Source: Mycolicibacter kumamotonensis
GTDB taxonomy: Bacteria > Actinomycetota > Actinomycetes > Mycobacteriales > Mycobacteriaceae
Direction: 5' to 3'
NCBI RefSeq assembly: GCF_002086285.1
Contig: NZ_MVHU01000008.1
Location: 62,001-126,000 of the forward strand
Length of the DNA stretch: 64,000 nt
The notes below the pieces were generated by a model. It saw nothing but the letters and a program-made list of their open reading frames with translations, did no database searches and was not told where the DNA came from. A program made the position numbers and the translations under genes. Below, one piece after another: positions 22,896-32,364 of this stretch (positions within the stretch are counted from its first letter, which is position 1; every line of letters starts with the position of its first letter).

Positions 22896-23828
22896 CTAGG
22901 CCAGCCCCGCGAGCACGGCCGCCCCCACCAGCCCGGCGTCGCCGCCGAGTTCGGCGGGCACCACCTGCAGCCCGGTCAGGAAGTCCAGCCGCGCGTATTC
23001 GGATAACGCCGCCCGCAGCGGATCGAACAGCAGCGCACCGGATTTCGCGACTCCCCCACCGATCACCACCAGGTCCAAATCGCAGACGGCGGCCACCGAG
23101 GCGATCATCGCGGCCAGCGCGTCGGTGCCGCGCCGGAACGCAGCCAGCGCCACCGGGTCACCACTTTCGGCGGCCGCGGCCAGCGCCCTGGCGTCGACGA
23201 CGCCCGCGCCGCGCTGCTCCGGCGTCCAGCCGTTGGTCAGCGCCCAGCGCACCATCGCCGGGCCGGCGGAGATGGTCTCCACACAGCCCCGGCCCCCACA
23301 GCGGCACGGTTCGCCCGCGGTGTCGACGACGACGTGCCCGACGTGCCCGGCGTTGCCGGTGCGGCCGTGGAAGGGTGCGCCGTCGAGTACCAGCCCACCA
23401 CCCACCCCGGTCGAGACGACCATGCCGAGCATCGATCGCGTCAAGCGTCCGGCCCCGTGCCGGTGTTCGCCCAGGGCCATGCAGACGCCGTCGCCGCCCA
23501 AGGCGACCGGCACCCCGGGCACCGCGGCGGCCACCCGGTCACGCAGGCCGAAGCCGCGCCAGCCCGGGATGTTGATCGGGCTGACCGTGCCGGCGTTCAC
23601 GTCGACCGGCCCGGCCGAGCCGATCCCGACCGCGCCGACCCGCCCACCGGCGCGGGCCAGCACGTCGTCGAGCAACTCGGTCACCACCGTCCACACCGTC
23701 TCGGCGCCCTGGTCGGCGCGGGTGGGCCGGGTGGCGGTGTAGATCAGTGCTCCGTCGGCGCCGACCAGCCCGGCGGCGATCTTGGTGCCGCCGATGTCGA
23801 GCGCGAGGGTCGCAGGGGTGTCGCTCAT
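22896..23828 (-). CDS. ROK-family sugar kinase (glucokinase-like)
   Basis: A 310-residue ROK kinase. Phosphate motif LDIGGTKIAAGLVG (about 9-22), second phosphate motif STGVGGGLVLDG, and the ROK zinc site CRCGGRGCVE (about 165-174) are present. The catalytic Asp lies in LGGDGVCMALGEHRHG; the usual Asn before it is replaced by Gly. Start overlaps the stop of the GH38 gene (TGATG), so kinase and mannosidase are coupled, suggesting that a released hexose is phosphorylated in the cytoplasm. Orthologue: Rv0650 by position. Sugar specificity is not readable. Confidence 0.87.
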   Translation of the reverse strand: MSDTPATLALDIGGTKIAAGLVGADGALIYTATRPTRADQGAETVWTVVTELLDDVLARAGGRVGAVGIGSAGPVDVNAGTVSPINIPGWRGFGLRDRVAAAVPGVPVALGGDGVCMALGEHRHGAGRLTRSMLGMVVSTGVGGGLVLDGAPFHGRTGNAGHVGHVVVDTAGEPCRCGGRGCVETISAGPAMVRWALTNGWTPEQRGAGVVDARALAAAAESGDPVALAAFRRGTDALAAMIASVAAVCDLDLVVIGGGVAKSGALLFDPLRAALSEYARLDFLTGLQVVPAELGGDAGLVGAAVLAGLA

Positions 23829-26800
23829 CAGTCGACCCCGGCCGTCTCGGCGGCCGGCACCGTGACCCGTACCGCCGGTGAGTACACCAGCGCGCCCGCG
23901 CCGCCGACCCGGACCAGCGCCCACCAGGTTCCGGCCTGCACCCACACCGGCGGGCTCAGCGTGAACGCGATCTCGACGCAGCCGCGCGCCGGGACCAGCG
24001 CGCCGACCGCGGCCGGCCCGGACCACTCCCAGGTGCCCCACGGGCTGATCAGGTGCGCCTCGACGGCCAGGTCGGCGTGGGCGTCGGTGCCGACGATCAC
24101 GCTCAGGCGCGCCGTTCGCCCGGCGCTCACCTCGACGTCGGACGGGCCGTCGACGTAGAGCAGCCGGCCGGGTCCCGGGTCGCCGACGCGCACCACCGCC
24201 ACATCTTCGACCGGCTGCCGCCAGGACCGCGGCACGTCCCCGGTGAGATCGAGCCGGGCGCGAATCGGATAGAGCCCCGGCGCTGCCTCGGGCGGGACAC
24301 GCACCGCCACCGGGGTGATGGTGTGCTGCCCGGCCGCCAGCCGCACCGGGTGCTCCCCGGGCGTGGCCGTCCAGCCGGCCGGGCACGCCAGCGTCACCGC
24401 GCCGGCCAGGGCCGCATCGACGCTGTCACTGGCCACGCTCAGCTGAAGGCTCACCCGGCCGCCCGGATCCGCGTCCAGCCGATGCGGGTGCAGCGCCGGG
24501 GTCACCGGCAGCCCGCCCAGCGGCGCCGGCCCGCGGTTGTGCAGCCAGTAGCGGGCATACAGCGGCTGGGCGGCTTCGGCCTCGGGCGCCAGGCGGTGGC
24601 CGGCCCCCACGCGTTCGACATCCAGCCGGGCGGTGACCGTGGCGATCTCGAAGCCGTGCAACCGATTCGGGTCGGGGTGTTCGCGCGGCTGCTCGAGCAG
24701 GTCGGCGCGGCCCAGCACGCGCACCTCACCCAGGTCGCTGCCCAGCGCGACGGCGGCGTCCGCCCCGCGGGTCTCCACCAGCCGCAGGGTGACGGTGTTG
24801 GGGTCGACCGGTGCTGCGCTGCCGCGCGCCGTGGGGTTGCCGGCCGCCTTGAGCGCCCCCAGGCTCACCGCGTCGGCGGGCTCGACGCGCAACAGCGAGC
24901 CGCTGGCCGGCAGCGGGCCGTCACCGCCGGACACCGCGACGGCCCGCAGCGGGTCGGCGAACTCCGCAGCCCGCGCCGGGATGTTCGCCTGCCGCCAGTC
25001 ACCGTCGCCGGCCACCAGCGCGTAGTCGAAGGTGTGTGTCCAATGCTGCAGCGCAAAGGCGCTGCCGTCGGGTGCGGTGCGGCGCGGGTCGTCGGTCCAG
25101 GCCGCCGACGGCCAGCCGGTGCAGGACCGCAGCAGTGCGGTGTGCAGCGTGCCGGCGGTGTCGACGGCGAAGCTGGGCACGCCGCGGTTGACCAGGGCGA
25201 CGGTGCACGACTCGAACGGCCCCATCTCCGCCGGGACCCGCTGATCGACGGTAATCTGCGCGTCGGCCAATTCCTCGCTGACCCGGGCGATCTCGGCCGC
25301 CAGAGCCGCGTCGTCACGGGCGGCGATCACCAGCACCGGCAGGGCGCGCGGGCCGCTCAGGTCGGCACCGGGAACCCAGACCTCGGCGAGGGGTTTCTCC
25401 GCGGGCACCCACACCCGGGCCCGGCCGTGCGCGGCCAGCTGCCGCTGCAACTCGCCGGTGTAGGCGGGATCGGCAGCGGCCAGCACCACCTTGGTGAACG
25501 CGTTGCCGTCGGGTCCGCCCACCGCGATCCGCACGTCCGGCAGGTTGGAATCGACGGCGAGGTCGCCGTAGCGGGGCCCGTCGTCGCGCGAACAGGTGGC
25601 GGTGACACCGGCGCGCACCAGCGCGACCATCAGTTCCCGCGGCGCCGAGCCGATCACCTCGGCCACCGACACCGCCCGGCTGCCGTCGCCGACGCTGATC
25701 CGCGCGGTTGCCGACAGCCCGAACCAGCTGTTGGCGGGGGTGTCCAGGGTCCGTGGGTACTGCGCGGTGTCCACCGAGCGTCCACTGGGCTCGTGCAGCA
25801 GGCCGAAGCCGCGGCCGATGACGGCGTCGGCGACCTCGGCGACCGGCAGCGCGCCGGGCACCGGGCAGGGCCAGCGCAGCCGCAGCAGGTGGTCGGCGCC
25901 GGTGAACTCGTCGATGGTGGTGCGGCAGTCCACCCGGTTCACCCCGTGCCAGAGCGTCAGGGTCTGGGTGTACGCGAGTACGTTGCGGATCCGTCCCGAG
26001 ACCACCAGCCGCTCCCCCAGCGGTCCGCGGTAGGCCTGCACCGTCACGTCGCGGGCGACCGCGGAGGTGAACAGGTTGCCGCTGGGCACCAGATGCCAAG
26101 GGCCCTCGCCGGATTGGGGATGCTTGGGGTACTCGTCGTAGACGGCGAGCTGGTTGCCCAGCCCGCCCTCGATGATCATCTCCCGGCCGGCGCACCGCCA
26201 CGACGCGATGCCGCCGCCGCGGTCCGGGTCGGCGGTCAGCCGGTGGTGCTCGTTGCCGATGCGTGTGCCGGGGATGGGCTGCCAGCGCTGCGGGCTGTCG
26301 GCGCGGACCAGGCGGTAGGCCCGCCAGCCCAGCGACGGCAGGTCGCGGGCCAACCAGCTGACCGTGCTGCCGTCGTGTTCGACGTGGCCGGCGAGCTCGG
26401 TTCCGTCGGCGTCGATCACGCGCACCCCGGCCGACAGCGGGGTCGCCAGGTGCACGGTGACCACGTCGGTGCGGTCGTGCGCCGCCGGGTTCCACACCAC
26501 GGCGCTGTGACCGTCGGCGGCGGTTCGCACCAACCCCGACAGCAGCGCCAGGGCGTTGTCGCGGACGTCGGTGCCCAGCTGCCAGGCGTCGCGCCAGCCG
26601 GTGAGCAGGTCCAGGTAGACCTGGTCGGCCTCCGAGCCGGTGATGGCGTCGTGGTGGGAGCCGTAGCACAGCTGCGCCCAGGCCTTGGCCAGCGCCGCCT
26701 CCGGGTAGGGCGCCCCGGTCAGCGCGGCGGCGAAGACCGCGAAACGCTCGGCGGACAGCAGCGCCCGTTCGGCGGCCCGGTTGGCCTGCTTGGTGTCGAT

Positions 26801-28000
26801 GTAGGAGACGTGGCAGCCGGTGTAGATCGGGTTCATGTCGCGGGTCTGCGGGGACGGGTCCTCGCCGCGCCGCGCCAGTTCGGCGCGCACCGCGGCGAAG
26901 AACTCACGCGGCAGGGCGCAGATGAACTTCGGCCAGGTGTAGCGGGTGTTCCAGTCCCGGTGGATCTCGGTGATCCAGCGGTTCGGCGGGGTGAAGTCGG
27001 TGCCCACCGGCAGCAGCACATTGCGGGTGACGGCGACCTTCTTCATCTCGGTGAACAACCGGTAGACGTCGTCCTCGGCGCCGGCCAGCGACTCCTGCGC
27101 GTCCATCCACCAGCCCGCCGCGTAGTGCGCCGGCATGTAGTGGGTCAGCAGGCCGCGCCCGGACGGCGAGATCCATTCGAACTCGGAGGCGAACTGCATG
27201 CGGCGCGGATCGCCCCGGTCGGCCATCGGCCCCCACTGGTGAAACGGTCCGCGCGCCCAGGCGCTGGAGCTCAGCCCGGCGTCGGCCACCATCCCCGGGA
27301 ACTGCGGGTCGTGCCCGAACACGTCGAGCTGCCAGGCCGTCGCCGGCGATGCGCCCAGGATGTCACGCTGAAAACCTATGCCCGCCACCAGATTCCGAAT
27401 CGTCGTCTCGGCGTCGGTGAGGTTGGTCGACGGCTCGTTGTAGGTGCCTCCCATCACCTCGACCCGGCCTTGGGCGATCAGCCGGCGCAGTTCGGCGCGG
27501 TCTTGCGGGTGAGTGTCCCAGTACGGCTTGAGGTAGTCGACCTCGGCGACGACGAACTTGTAGTCGGGGTTGGCCCGCGCCCAGTCCAGGTGGGCGCGCA
27601 CCAGGGCGATGCCGTTGGTCTGCCGGCATGCGCCGAGTGGGTGCTCGGTCCAGGCACTGGTGTAGTTGGCCTGGGTGTTCCACCACACCGGGTCGTAGTG
27701 GAAGTGCCCGACCATGAACATCGTCCAGCCGGGTTCGGCCACGGTGAAGGTGAATCCGAAAGGCTCGGCGCCGTCGACGCGGGCGGCGAGTCGCCGGCCC
27801 GGCACCGGGTCCTCGACGGTCACGGGCACCTCGACGACGCCGCTTCCGGGTTGCGCGACGGCGTCCCCGGCCAGGCCGTCACCCGCTATCCGCACCGGCG
27901 TCGGCGTGGCGGCGTCACGGTAGTCGACGCGGACCAGTTGCACGGGCGCATCGGCCGGCCCGACGAATTTCTCGGTCGATTCGGCGGAGATGACCTGCAT
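23828..28000 (-). CDS. Alpha-mannosidase, glycoside hydrolase family 38
   Basis: A 1390-residue GH38 protein. The catalytic domain begins about residue 90 with VGHFHYDPVWWNTQ (metal His and Asp); the nucleophile Asp lies in WQLDVFGHDPQFPGM; SHHDAITGSEADQVYLD is the second metal and substrate segment. The rest (about 600-1390) is beta-rich, with an extra Pro/Ala-rich C-terminal region. No signal peptide, so it is predicted to be cytoplasmic. It is longer than the M. tuberculosis orthologue (about 1215). It overlaps the ROK kinase gene by one base. Confidence 0.9.
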   Translation of the reverse strand: MQVISAESTEKFVGPADAPVQLVRVDYRDAATPTPVRIAGDGLAGDAVAQPGSGVVEVPVTVEDPVPGRRLAARVDGAEPFGFTFTVAEPGWTMFMVGHFHYDPVWWNTQANYTSAWTEHPLGACRQTNGIALVRAHLDWARANPDYKFVVAEVDYLKPYWDTHPQDRAELRRLIAQGRVEVMGGTYNEPSTNLTDAETTIRNLVAGIGFQRDILGASPATAWQLDVFGHDPQFPGMVADAGLSSSAWARGPFHQWGPMADRGDPRRMQFASEFEWISPSGRGLLTHYMPAHYAAGWWMDAQESLAGAEDDVYRLFTEMKKVAVTRNVLLPVGTDFTPPNRWITEIHRDWNTRYTWPKFICALPREFFAAVRAELARRGEDPSPQTRDMNPIYTGCHVSYIDTKQANRAAERALLSAERFAVFAAALTGAPYPEAALAKAWAQLCYGSHHDAITGSEADQVYLDLLTGWRDAWQLGTDVRDNALALLSGLVRTAADGHSAVVWNPAAHDRTDVVTVHLATPLSAGVRVIDADGTELAGHVEHDGSTVSWLARDLPSLGWRAYRLVRADSPQRWQPIPGTRIGNEHHRLTADPDRGGGIASWRCAGREMIIEGGLGNQLAVYDEYPKHPQSGEGPWHLVPSGNLFTSAVARDVTVQAYRGPLGERLVVSGRIRNVLAYTQTLTLWHGVNRVDCRTTIDEFTGADHLLRLRWPCPVPGALPVAEVADAVIGRGFGLLHEPSGRSVDTAQYPRTLDTPANSWFGLSATARISVGDGSRAVSVAEVIGSAPRELMVALVRAGVTATCSRDDGPRYGDLAVDSNLPDVRIAVGGPDGNAFTKVVLAAADPAYTGELQRQLAAHGRARVWVPAEKPLAEVWVPGADLSGPRALPVLVIAARDDAALAAEIARVSEELADAQITVDQRVPAEMGPFESCTVALVNRGVPSFAVDTAGTLHTALLRSCTGWPSAAWTDDPRRTAPDGSAFALQHWTHTFDYALVAGDGDWRQANIPARAAEFADPLRAVAVSGGDGPLPASGSLLRVEPADAVSLGALKAAGNPTARGSAAPVDPNTVTLRLVETRGADAAVALGSDLGEVRVLGRADLLEQPREHPDPNRLHGFEIATVTARLDVERVGAGHRLAPEAEAAQPLYARYWLHNRGPAPLGGLPVTPALHPHRLDADPGGRVSLQLSVASDSVDAALAGAVTLACPAGWTATPGEHPVRLAAGQHTITPVAVRVPPEAAPGLYPIRARLDLTGDVPRSWRQPVEDVAVVRVGDPGPGRLLYVDGPSDVEVSAGRTARLSVIVGTDAHADLAVEAHLISPWGTWEWSGPAAVGALVPARGCVEIAFTLSPPVWVQAGTWWALVRVGGAGALVYSPAVRVTVPAAETAGVD

Positions 28001-28115
28001 GTCCCCAACCTACGGATGTGCGCGCGCCGCACGGCGCCTTTCGGCGACGGCGCGAACGTCGGATCTGCGTGCGAGGCTCAGGGCACCCTAGGCCCCTCCG
28101 ATCGAAAGGTCTGAC

Positions 28116-28718
28116 ATGCCCGGACTCGCCCCACCGGTGACCGATGAACGCGACGCGCTGCGCCGATTTGTGGCCTACCACCAAAGCGCCTACTTCGCGG
28201 TGGCCTACGGCCTCACCGAGGAGCAGGCCCGCGCCACCCCGACGGCCAGCTCCCTGTCCATCGGCGGGCTGATCAAGCACGCGACCGGGATGCAGGAGAT
28301 CTGGATGTCCCGCGTCGCCTCGGCCCCCGACGCGCCACCGCCCGACCCCCGGCCCCGCGAGGAGATCGCCCGCGAGTTCCAAGATCAGTACGTGGTGCTA
28401 CCCGGCGAGACCCTGGCCGGCCTGCTGGAGGCGTTCGCGGCCCAGAACGCCGCGACGCTGCGGTTGTTGGAGTCCGCCGACCTCGACGCGGCGGTGCCGG
28501 TGCCACGCGAGGCGCCGTGGTTTCCCGCCGACATCGACGCCTGGACGGTGCGCTGGGTCTTCCACCACGTGATCAATGAGCTCGCCCGGCACGCCGGGCA
28601 TGCCGACATCATCCGGGAGAGCATCGACGGGGCAACTATGTACGAGCTGATCGCCGGGTTGGAAGGCTGGGAGCCGACGGCCTGGCTGCGTCCCTGGCGA
28701 CCTGGTAACAAGGCCTAG
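28116..28718 (+). CDS. DinB/DUF664-family protein
   Basis: A 200-residue protein of the DinB-like four-helix bundle superfamily (DUF664 type). The likely metal-binding His are in LIKHATGMQEIW (about residues 52-63), in VFHHVINELARHAGHADIIRE (about 151-170). This family includes thiol-dependent enzymes, in actinobacteria often mycothiol S-transferases, but the substrate cannot be told. It is divergent from the GH38 gene and its TAG stop overlaps the GTG of the hydrolase remnant. Confidence 0.8.
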   Translation: MPGLAPPVTDERDALRRFVAYHQSAYFAVAYGLTEEQARATPTASSLSIGGLIKHATGMQEIWMSRVASAPDAPPPDPRPREEIAREFQDQYVVLPGETLAGLLEAFAAQNAATLRLLESADLDAAVPVPREAPWFPADIDAWTVRWVFHHVINELARHAGHADIIRESIDGATMYELIAGLEGWEPTAWLRPWRPGNKA

Positions 28719-29008
28719 TGCGGACCCGGGCCGGGCGCGCCGATGCCGACGGCGTGCAGATCTTCTACGAGGACCTGGGAGACCCGCGCGACCCGGCCGT
28801 GCTGCTGATCGCGGGGCTGGCGGCGCAGCTGCCGACGTGGCCCGACGGGTTCTGCGCCCTGTTGGTCGAAGCCGGCTACCGCCTGACCCCCTACCGGCCC
28901 TTTTTCCCACGAGCGGGCGTGTTTGCACACCGACACGCCGCAGATGGTGTGCAACTGCGCACGCTCGCGACCAGCCCCGCGCCGAGATTTGGCAGACTGC
29001 AGCAATGA
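28718..29008 (+). pseudogene. Truncated alpha/beta-hydrolase (LipG-like) remnant
   Basis: The first about 60 codons resemble the N terminus of the lipG gene 1.6 kb downstream: VQIFYEDLGDPRDPAVLLIAGL here against LDIYYEDMGNPNDPAVLLVMGL there, continuing to GYRLTPYRP where LipG has GLRVIRYDNR. After that, at about 28905, similarity stops abruptly at a palindromic repeat. No catalytic Ser, Asp or His remains, so no hydrolase activity is possible. The open frame reads through the palindrome and its TGA overlaps the ABC1 start (ATGA), so it may still be translated and couple DinB to ABC1. Confidence 0.7.
28910..28967. repeat. 58-bp palindromic element at the remnant boundary
   Basis: A 22-base arm (28910-28931, CGAGCGGGCG... 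to TTGCACACC) is an imperfect inverted copy (18 of 22) of 28946-28967 (GGTGTGCAA... to ...ACGCTCG), with a 14-base centre. The inner 9 bases of each arm match perfectly. It lies exactly where similarity of the upstream fragment to LipG ends and 38 bases before the ABC1 start. Possibly a mobile palindromic repeat, possibly also a hairpin in the ABC1 leader. Confidence 0.75.
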
Positions 29009-30354
29009 GTTCGACCCCGCCCCGCCAGGTGGTCCAGCTGGACCGGGTGCCGTTGCCGGTCGAGGCCGCCCGCATCGGTGTGACCGGCTGGCAGCTCACC
29101 CGCGCCGCCACCCGGGTCTTCACCCGGCTGCTCGGACCGGGACCGATCCAGCAGAAGGTGATCCGGGAGCTGCCGCAGACCTTCGCCGACCTGGGACCCA
29201 CGTACGTCAAATTCGGCCAGATCATCGCCTCGAGCCCCGGCGCGTTCGGTGAGCCGCTCTCGCGCGAGTTCCGCGGATTGCTCGACGCCGTACCGCCGGC
29301 CGACCCGGCGGCGGTGCACACACTGTTCGTCGAGGAACTCGGCGCCGAACCGCAGCAGCTGTTCGCGGAGTTCGACGAGACCCCGATCGCCTCGGCGTCG
29401 ATCGCCCAGGTCCACTTCGCCACCCTGCACAGCGGCGAGGACGTCGTCGTCAAGATCCAGCGCCCCGGCATCCGCCGCCGGGTCGCGGCCGACCTGCAGA
29501 TCCTCAAACGGTTCGCGCAGCTCGTCGAGCTGGCCAAGCTGGGCCGGCGGCTGTCCGCCCAGGACGTCGTCGCCGACTTCTCCGACAACCTCGCCGAAGA
29601 GCTGGACTTCCGCATCGAGGCGCAGTCCATGCAGACCTGGGTGTCACACCTGCACGCCTCACCGCTGGGCAGGAACATCAAGGTGCCCGACGTGCACTGG
29701 GACTTCACCAGCGAACGGGTGCTGACCATGGAACGGGTGTCGGGGGTGCGCATCGACGACGCCCTCGCCATCCGCAAAGCCGGGTTCGACGGCGTGGAGC
29801 TGGTTAAGGCGCTGCTGTTCGCCACCTTCGAGGGCGGGCTGCGCCACGGCCTGTTCCACGGCGACCTGCACGCCGGCAACCTGCTGGTCGACGAGGCAGG
29901 CCGGGTGGTGTTCCTGGACTTCGGGATCATGGGCCGCATCGACCCGCGCACCCGCTGGCTGCTGCGCGAGCTGGTGTATGCGCTGCTGGTCAAAAAGGAC
30001 CACGCCGCGGCCGGCAAGATCGTGGTGCTGATGGGCGCGGTGGGCACGGTCAAACCCGAGGGCCAGGCCGCCAGGGACCTGGAGGCGTTCGCCACCCCGT
30101 TGACGATGAAGTCGCTGGGTGACATGTCCTACGCCGAGATCGGCAAGCAGCTCGGTGCGCTTGCCGACGCCTACGACGTCAAGCTGCCCCGCGAGCTGGT
30201 GTTGATCGGCAAGCAGTTCCTGTACGTGGAGCGTTACATGAAGCTGTTGGCACCGCGCTGGCAGATGATGTCGGACCCGCAGCTGACCGGCTACTTCGCC
30301 AACTTCATGGTCGACGTCAGCCGGGAACACAAAGAAGAGCTACCGGAGGTATAG
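29005..30354 (+). CDS. ABC1/UbiB-type atypical protein kinase (Rv0647c-like)
   Basis: A 449-residue ABC1/ADCK family protein. Visible motifs: the family KxGQ motif as YVKFGQIIASSPG (about 67-79), the Ala-rich nucleotide loop PIASASIAQVH, VVVKIQRPGI with the ATP-binding Lys, LAEELDFRIEAQ (Glu), and the catalytic HGLFHGDLHAGNLLVDEAGRVVFLDFGIMG. UbiB-type proteins support quinone/lipid metabolism in other bacteria; the mycobacterial role is not established. ATG at 29005 chosen; it overlaps the stop of the upstream remnant. lipG starts 3 bases after its stop region, so both are one operon. Confidence 0.9.
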   Translation: MSSTPPRQVVQLDRVPLPVEAARIGVTGWQLTRAATRVFTRLLGPGPIQQKVIRELPQTFADLGPTYVKFGQIIASSPGAFGEPLSREFRGLLDAVPPADPAAVHTLFVEELGAEPQQLFAEFDETPIASASIAQVHFATLHSGEDVVVKIQRPGIRRRVAADLQILKRFAQLVELAKLGRRLSAQDVVADFSDNLAEELDFRIEAQSMQTWVSHLHASPLGRNIKVPDVHWDFTSERVLTMERVSGVRIDDALAIRKAGFDGVELVKALLFATFEGGLRHGLFHGDLHAGNLLVDEAGRVVFLDFGIMGRIDPRTRWLLRELVYALLVKKDHAAAGKIVVLMGAVGTVKPEGQAARDLEAFATPLTMKSLGDMSYAEIGKQLGALADAYDVKLPRELVLIGKQFLYVERYMKLLAPRWQMMSDPQLTGYFANFMVDVSREHKEELPEV

Positions 30355-30356
30355 CC

Positions 30357-31262
30357 GTGGACGTTCGCAGCGGTACCGCCCGCTCCGGAGACCTGGACAT
30401 CTATTACGAGGACATGGGAAACCCCAATGACCCGGCCGTTCTGCTGGTGATGGGTCTGGGCGCGCAGCTGCTGCTGTGGCGCACCGGGTTCTGCGAGAAG
30501 CTGGTGGCCCAGGGCCTGCGGGTGATCCGCTATGACAACCGCGATGTCGGCTTGTCCACCAAGCTGGGCCGCAAGCACGCCCGCGGCGCCCTGGTGCTGC
30601 GGATGGCACGGTTCTGGCTGGGCAAGCCCAGTGCGGCCGTCTACACCCTGGAGGACATGGCCGACGACGCCGCCGCTCTGCTCGACCACCTGGACATCGA
30701 CAAGGCGCACGTGGTCGGCGCCTCGATGGGCGGGATGATCGCGCAGGTCTTCGCGGCCCGGTTCGCCCACCGGACCCGGTCGCTGGCGGTGATCTTCTCC
30801 AGCAACAACCGGCGGTTTCTGCCGCCGCCGGCACCGCGGGCGCTGCTGGCACTGCTGAGCGGGCCGCCGCCGGACTCCCCGCGTGAGGTGATCATCAACA
30901 ACGCGATGCGGGCCAGCCGGATCATCGGCAGCCCCCGGTACCCGACTCCGGAAGAACAGCTGCGGGCCAACATCATCGAGGCCTACGACCGCAGCTACTA
31001 CCCCTGGGGCATCGCACGGCAATTCGGTGCCATCCTGGCCAGCGGCAGCCTGGCCGCCTACGACCGGCTGATCACCGCGCCGACGGTGGTCATCCACGGA
31101 CTGGCCGACAAGCTGATGCGCCCGTCGGGGGGACGGGCGATCGCCGACGCCATCGACCGCGCGCGGCTGGTGCTATTCGAAGGCATGGGCCACGATCTGC
31201 CCGAGGAACTCTGGGATCCGGTGATCAGCGAGCTGACCAGGACATTCTCCGCCGCCCGATAG
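30357..31262 (+). CDS. lipG: Alpha/beta hydrolase LipG
   Basis: A 301-residue alpha/beta hydrolase. The nucleophile elbow is VGASMGGMIAQ (Ser about 121), the acid is likely in IHGLADKLMRPSGG, and the His in EGMGHDLPEELW near the C terminus. GTG start at 30357 with GGAGGT just upstream. Position between ABC1 and the mycolate methyltransferases matches M. tuberculosis lipG (Rv0646c), reported to have thioesterase/lipase-type activity. A truncated paralogue lies 1.6 kb upstream. Confidence 0.9.
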   Translation: MDVRSGTARSGDLDIYYEDMGNPNDPAVLLVMGLGAQLLLWRTGFCEKLVAQGLRVIRYDNRDVGLSTKLGRKHARGALVLRMARFWLGKPSAAVYTLEDMADDAAALLDHLDIDKAHVVGASMGGMIAQVFAARFAHRTRSLAVIFSSNNRRFLPPPAPRALLALLSGPPPDSPREVIINNAMRASRIIGSPRYPTPEEQLRANIIEAYDRSYYPWGIARQFGAILASGSLAAYDRLITAPTVVIHGLADKLMRPSGGRAIADAIDRARLVLFEGMGHDLPEELWDPVISELTRTFSAAR

Positions 31263-31344
31263 CTCGATGTCTCCTCGTGCTGCGGTGGATTGTAGGATGT
31301 CGGAGCCTCTCCCTATTCCCTGAAGATCGCGAGTGAACCTAGCC

Positions 31345-32208
31345 ATGCCGAAATTGGAACCGAAGTACGAGGAACTGCAGTCGATCTACGACATCTCGAA
31401 CGAGTTCTTCGAACTGTTCCTGGGGCCCACGATGGGCTACACCTGCGGATACTACGAGCGGGACGACAGCACCTGCGACGAAGCGCAGAACGCCAAGTTC
31501 GACCTGGCGCTGGGCAAACTCGACCTGCGTCCGGGGATGACGTTGCTCGACATCGGTTGCGGCTGGGGGGGCGGCATGCAGCGCGCGATGGAGAAGTTCG
31601 ACGTCAACGTCATCGGACTCACCCTGAGCGAGCGGCAGCGCGAATACGCGATCAACAAGCTGTCCAAGGCCGACAGCAACCGGAACTTCGAGGTCCGGCT
31701 GCAGGGCTGGGAGGAGTTCAACGACAAGGTCGACCGGATCGTGTCGATCGGCGCCTTCGAGCACTTCGGCCGCAAGCGCTACCCGGAGTTCTTCCGGATC
31801 ACCTATGACGCGCTGCCCGAGGGCGGCCGGATGCTGCTGCACACCATCACCGCGATCACCGGTCAGGATGAGGCGCAGCGCAAGGGCATTCCGCTGACCA
31901 TGGACCTGGCCAAGTTCACCCTGTTCATCATGAAGGAGATCTTCCCGGGCGGGCAGCTGCCGTCGGCGGAGATGCCGCGGGTGTTCGCCGCCGAGGCCGG
32001 GTTCCGGTGCACCCGTGACGACGAGATCGGCCCGAACTACGCCCCGACCCTGCGGGACTGGGCCGCGGCACTGGCCGCCCACAAGGAAGAGGCGCTTGCC
32101 CTGCAGGGCCAGGAGGTCTACGACCGCTACGACAAGTACCTCAACGGCTGCATCAAGCTGTTCCGCGAGGGGTACAACAGCGTCCACCAGTACACGCTGC
32201 AGAAGTAG
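31345..32208 (+). CDS. Mycolic acid SAM methyltransferase (MmaA/UmaA/CmaA family)
   Basis: A 287-residue SAM-dependent methyltransferase acting on mero-mycolate double bonds. SAM site LLDIGCGWGGGMQRAM (about 64-79); active-site segments YTCGYYERDD (Cys), VDRIVSIGAFEHFG (about 130-143), EIFPGGQLPS. The motif reads SIGAFEHFG, as in the cyclopropane/methyl-transfer members, not SIEAFEHFG as in MmaA4. Overall it looks closest to the UmaA/MmaA1 group at the N terminus and CmaA-like in the middle, so I do not assign a symbol. ATG at 31345 preferred over GTG at 31333 by match to family starts. Confidence 0.9.
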   Translation: MPKLEPKYEELQSIYDISNEFFELFLGPTMGYTCGYYERDDSTCDEAQNAKFDLALGKLDLRPGMTLLDIGCGWGGGMQRAMEKFDVNVIGLTLSERQREYAINKLSKADSNRNFEVRLQGWEEFNDKVDRIVSIGAFEHFGRKRYPEFFRITYDALPEGGRMLLHTITAITGQDEAQRKGIPLTMDLAKFTLFIMKEIFPGGQLPSAEMPRVFAAEAGFRCTRDDEIGPNYAPTLRDWAAALAAHKEEALALQGQEVYDRYDKYLNGCIKLFREGYNSVHQYTLQK

Positions 32209-32364
32209 CAGGACTCGGCTCTCCACGGGTTCCGGCTTGGCCGCAATTCACGTGCAACGAATCACCCTTTACCGGCTAAGCTGCAACAGTTGACCGGCAC
32301 GGGCGACACTCCACACGACGCGTCCGGTCACGGCGGGTTACAGCAGGAAGGCAACCAGTCACAG

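Noticed and set aside
24053..28114. Second large protein on the forward strand opposite the mannosidase
   Set aside because: No domain, no ribosome site and Gln/His/Arg-rich composition typical of antisense frames.
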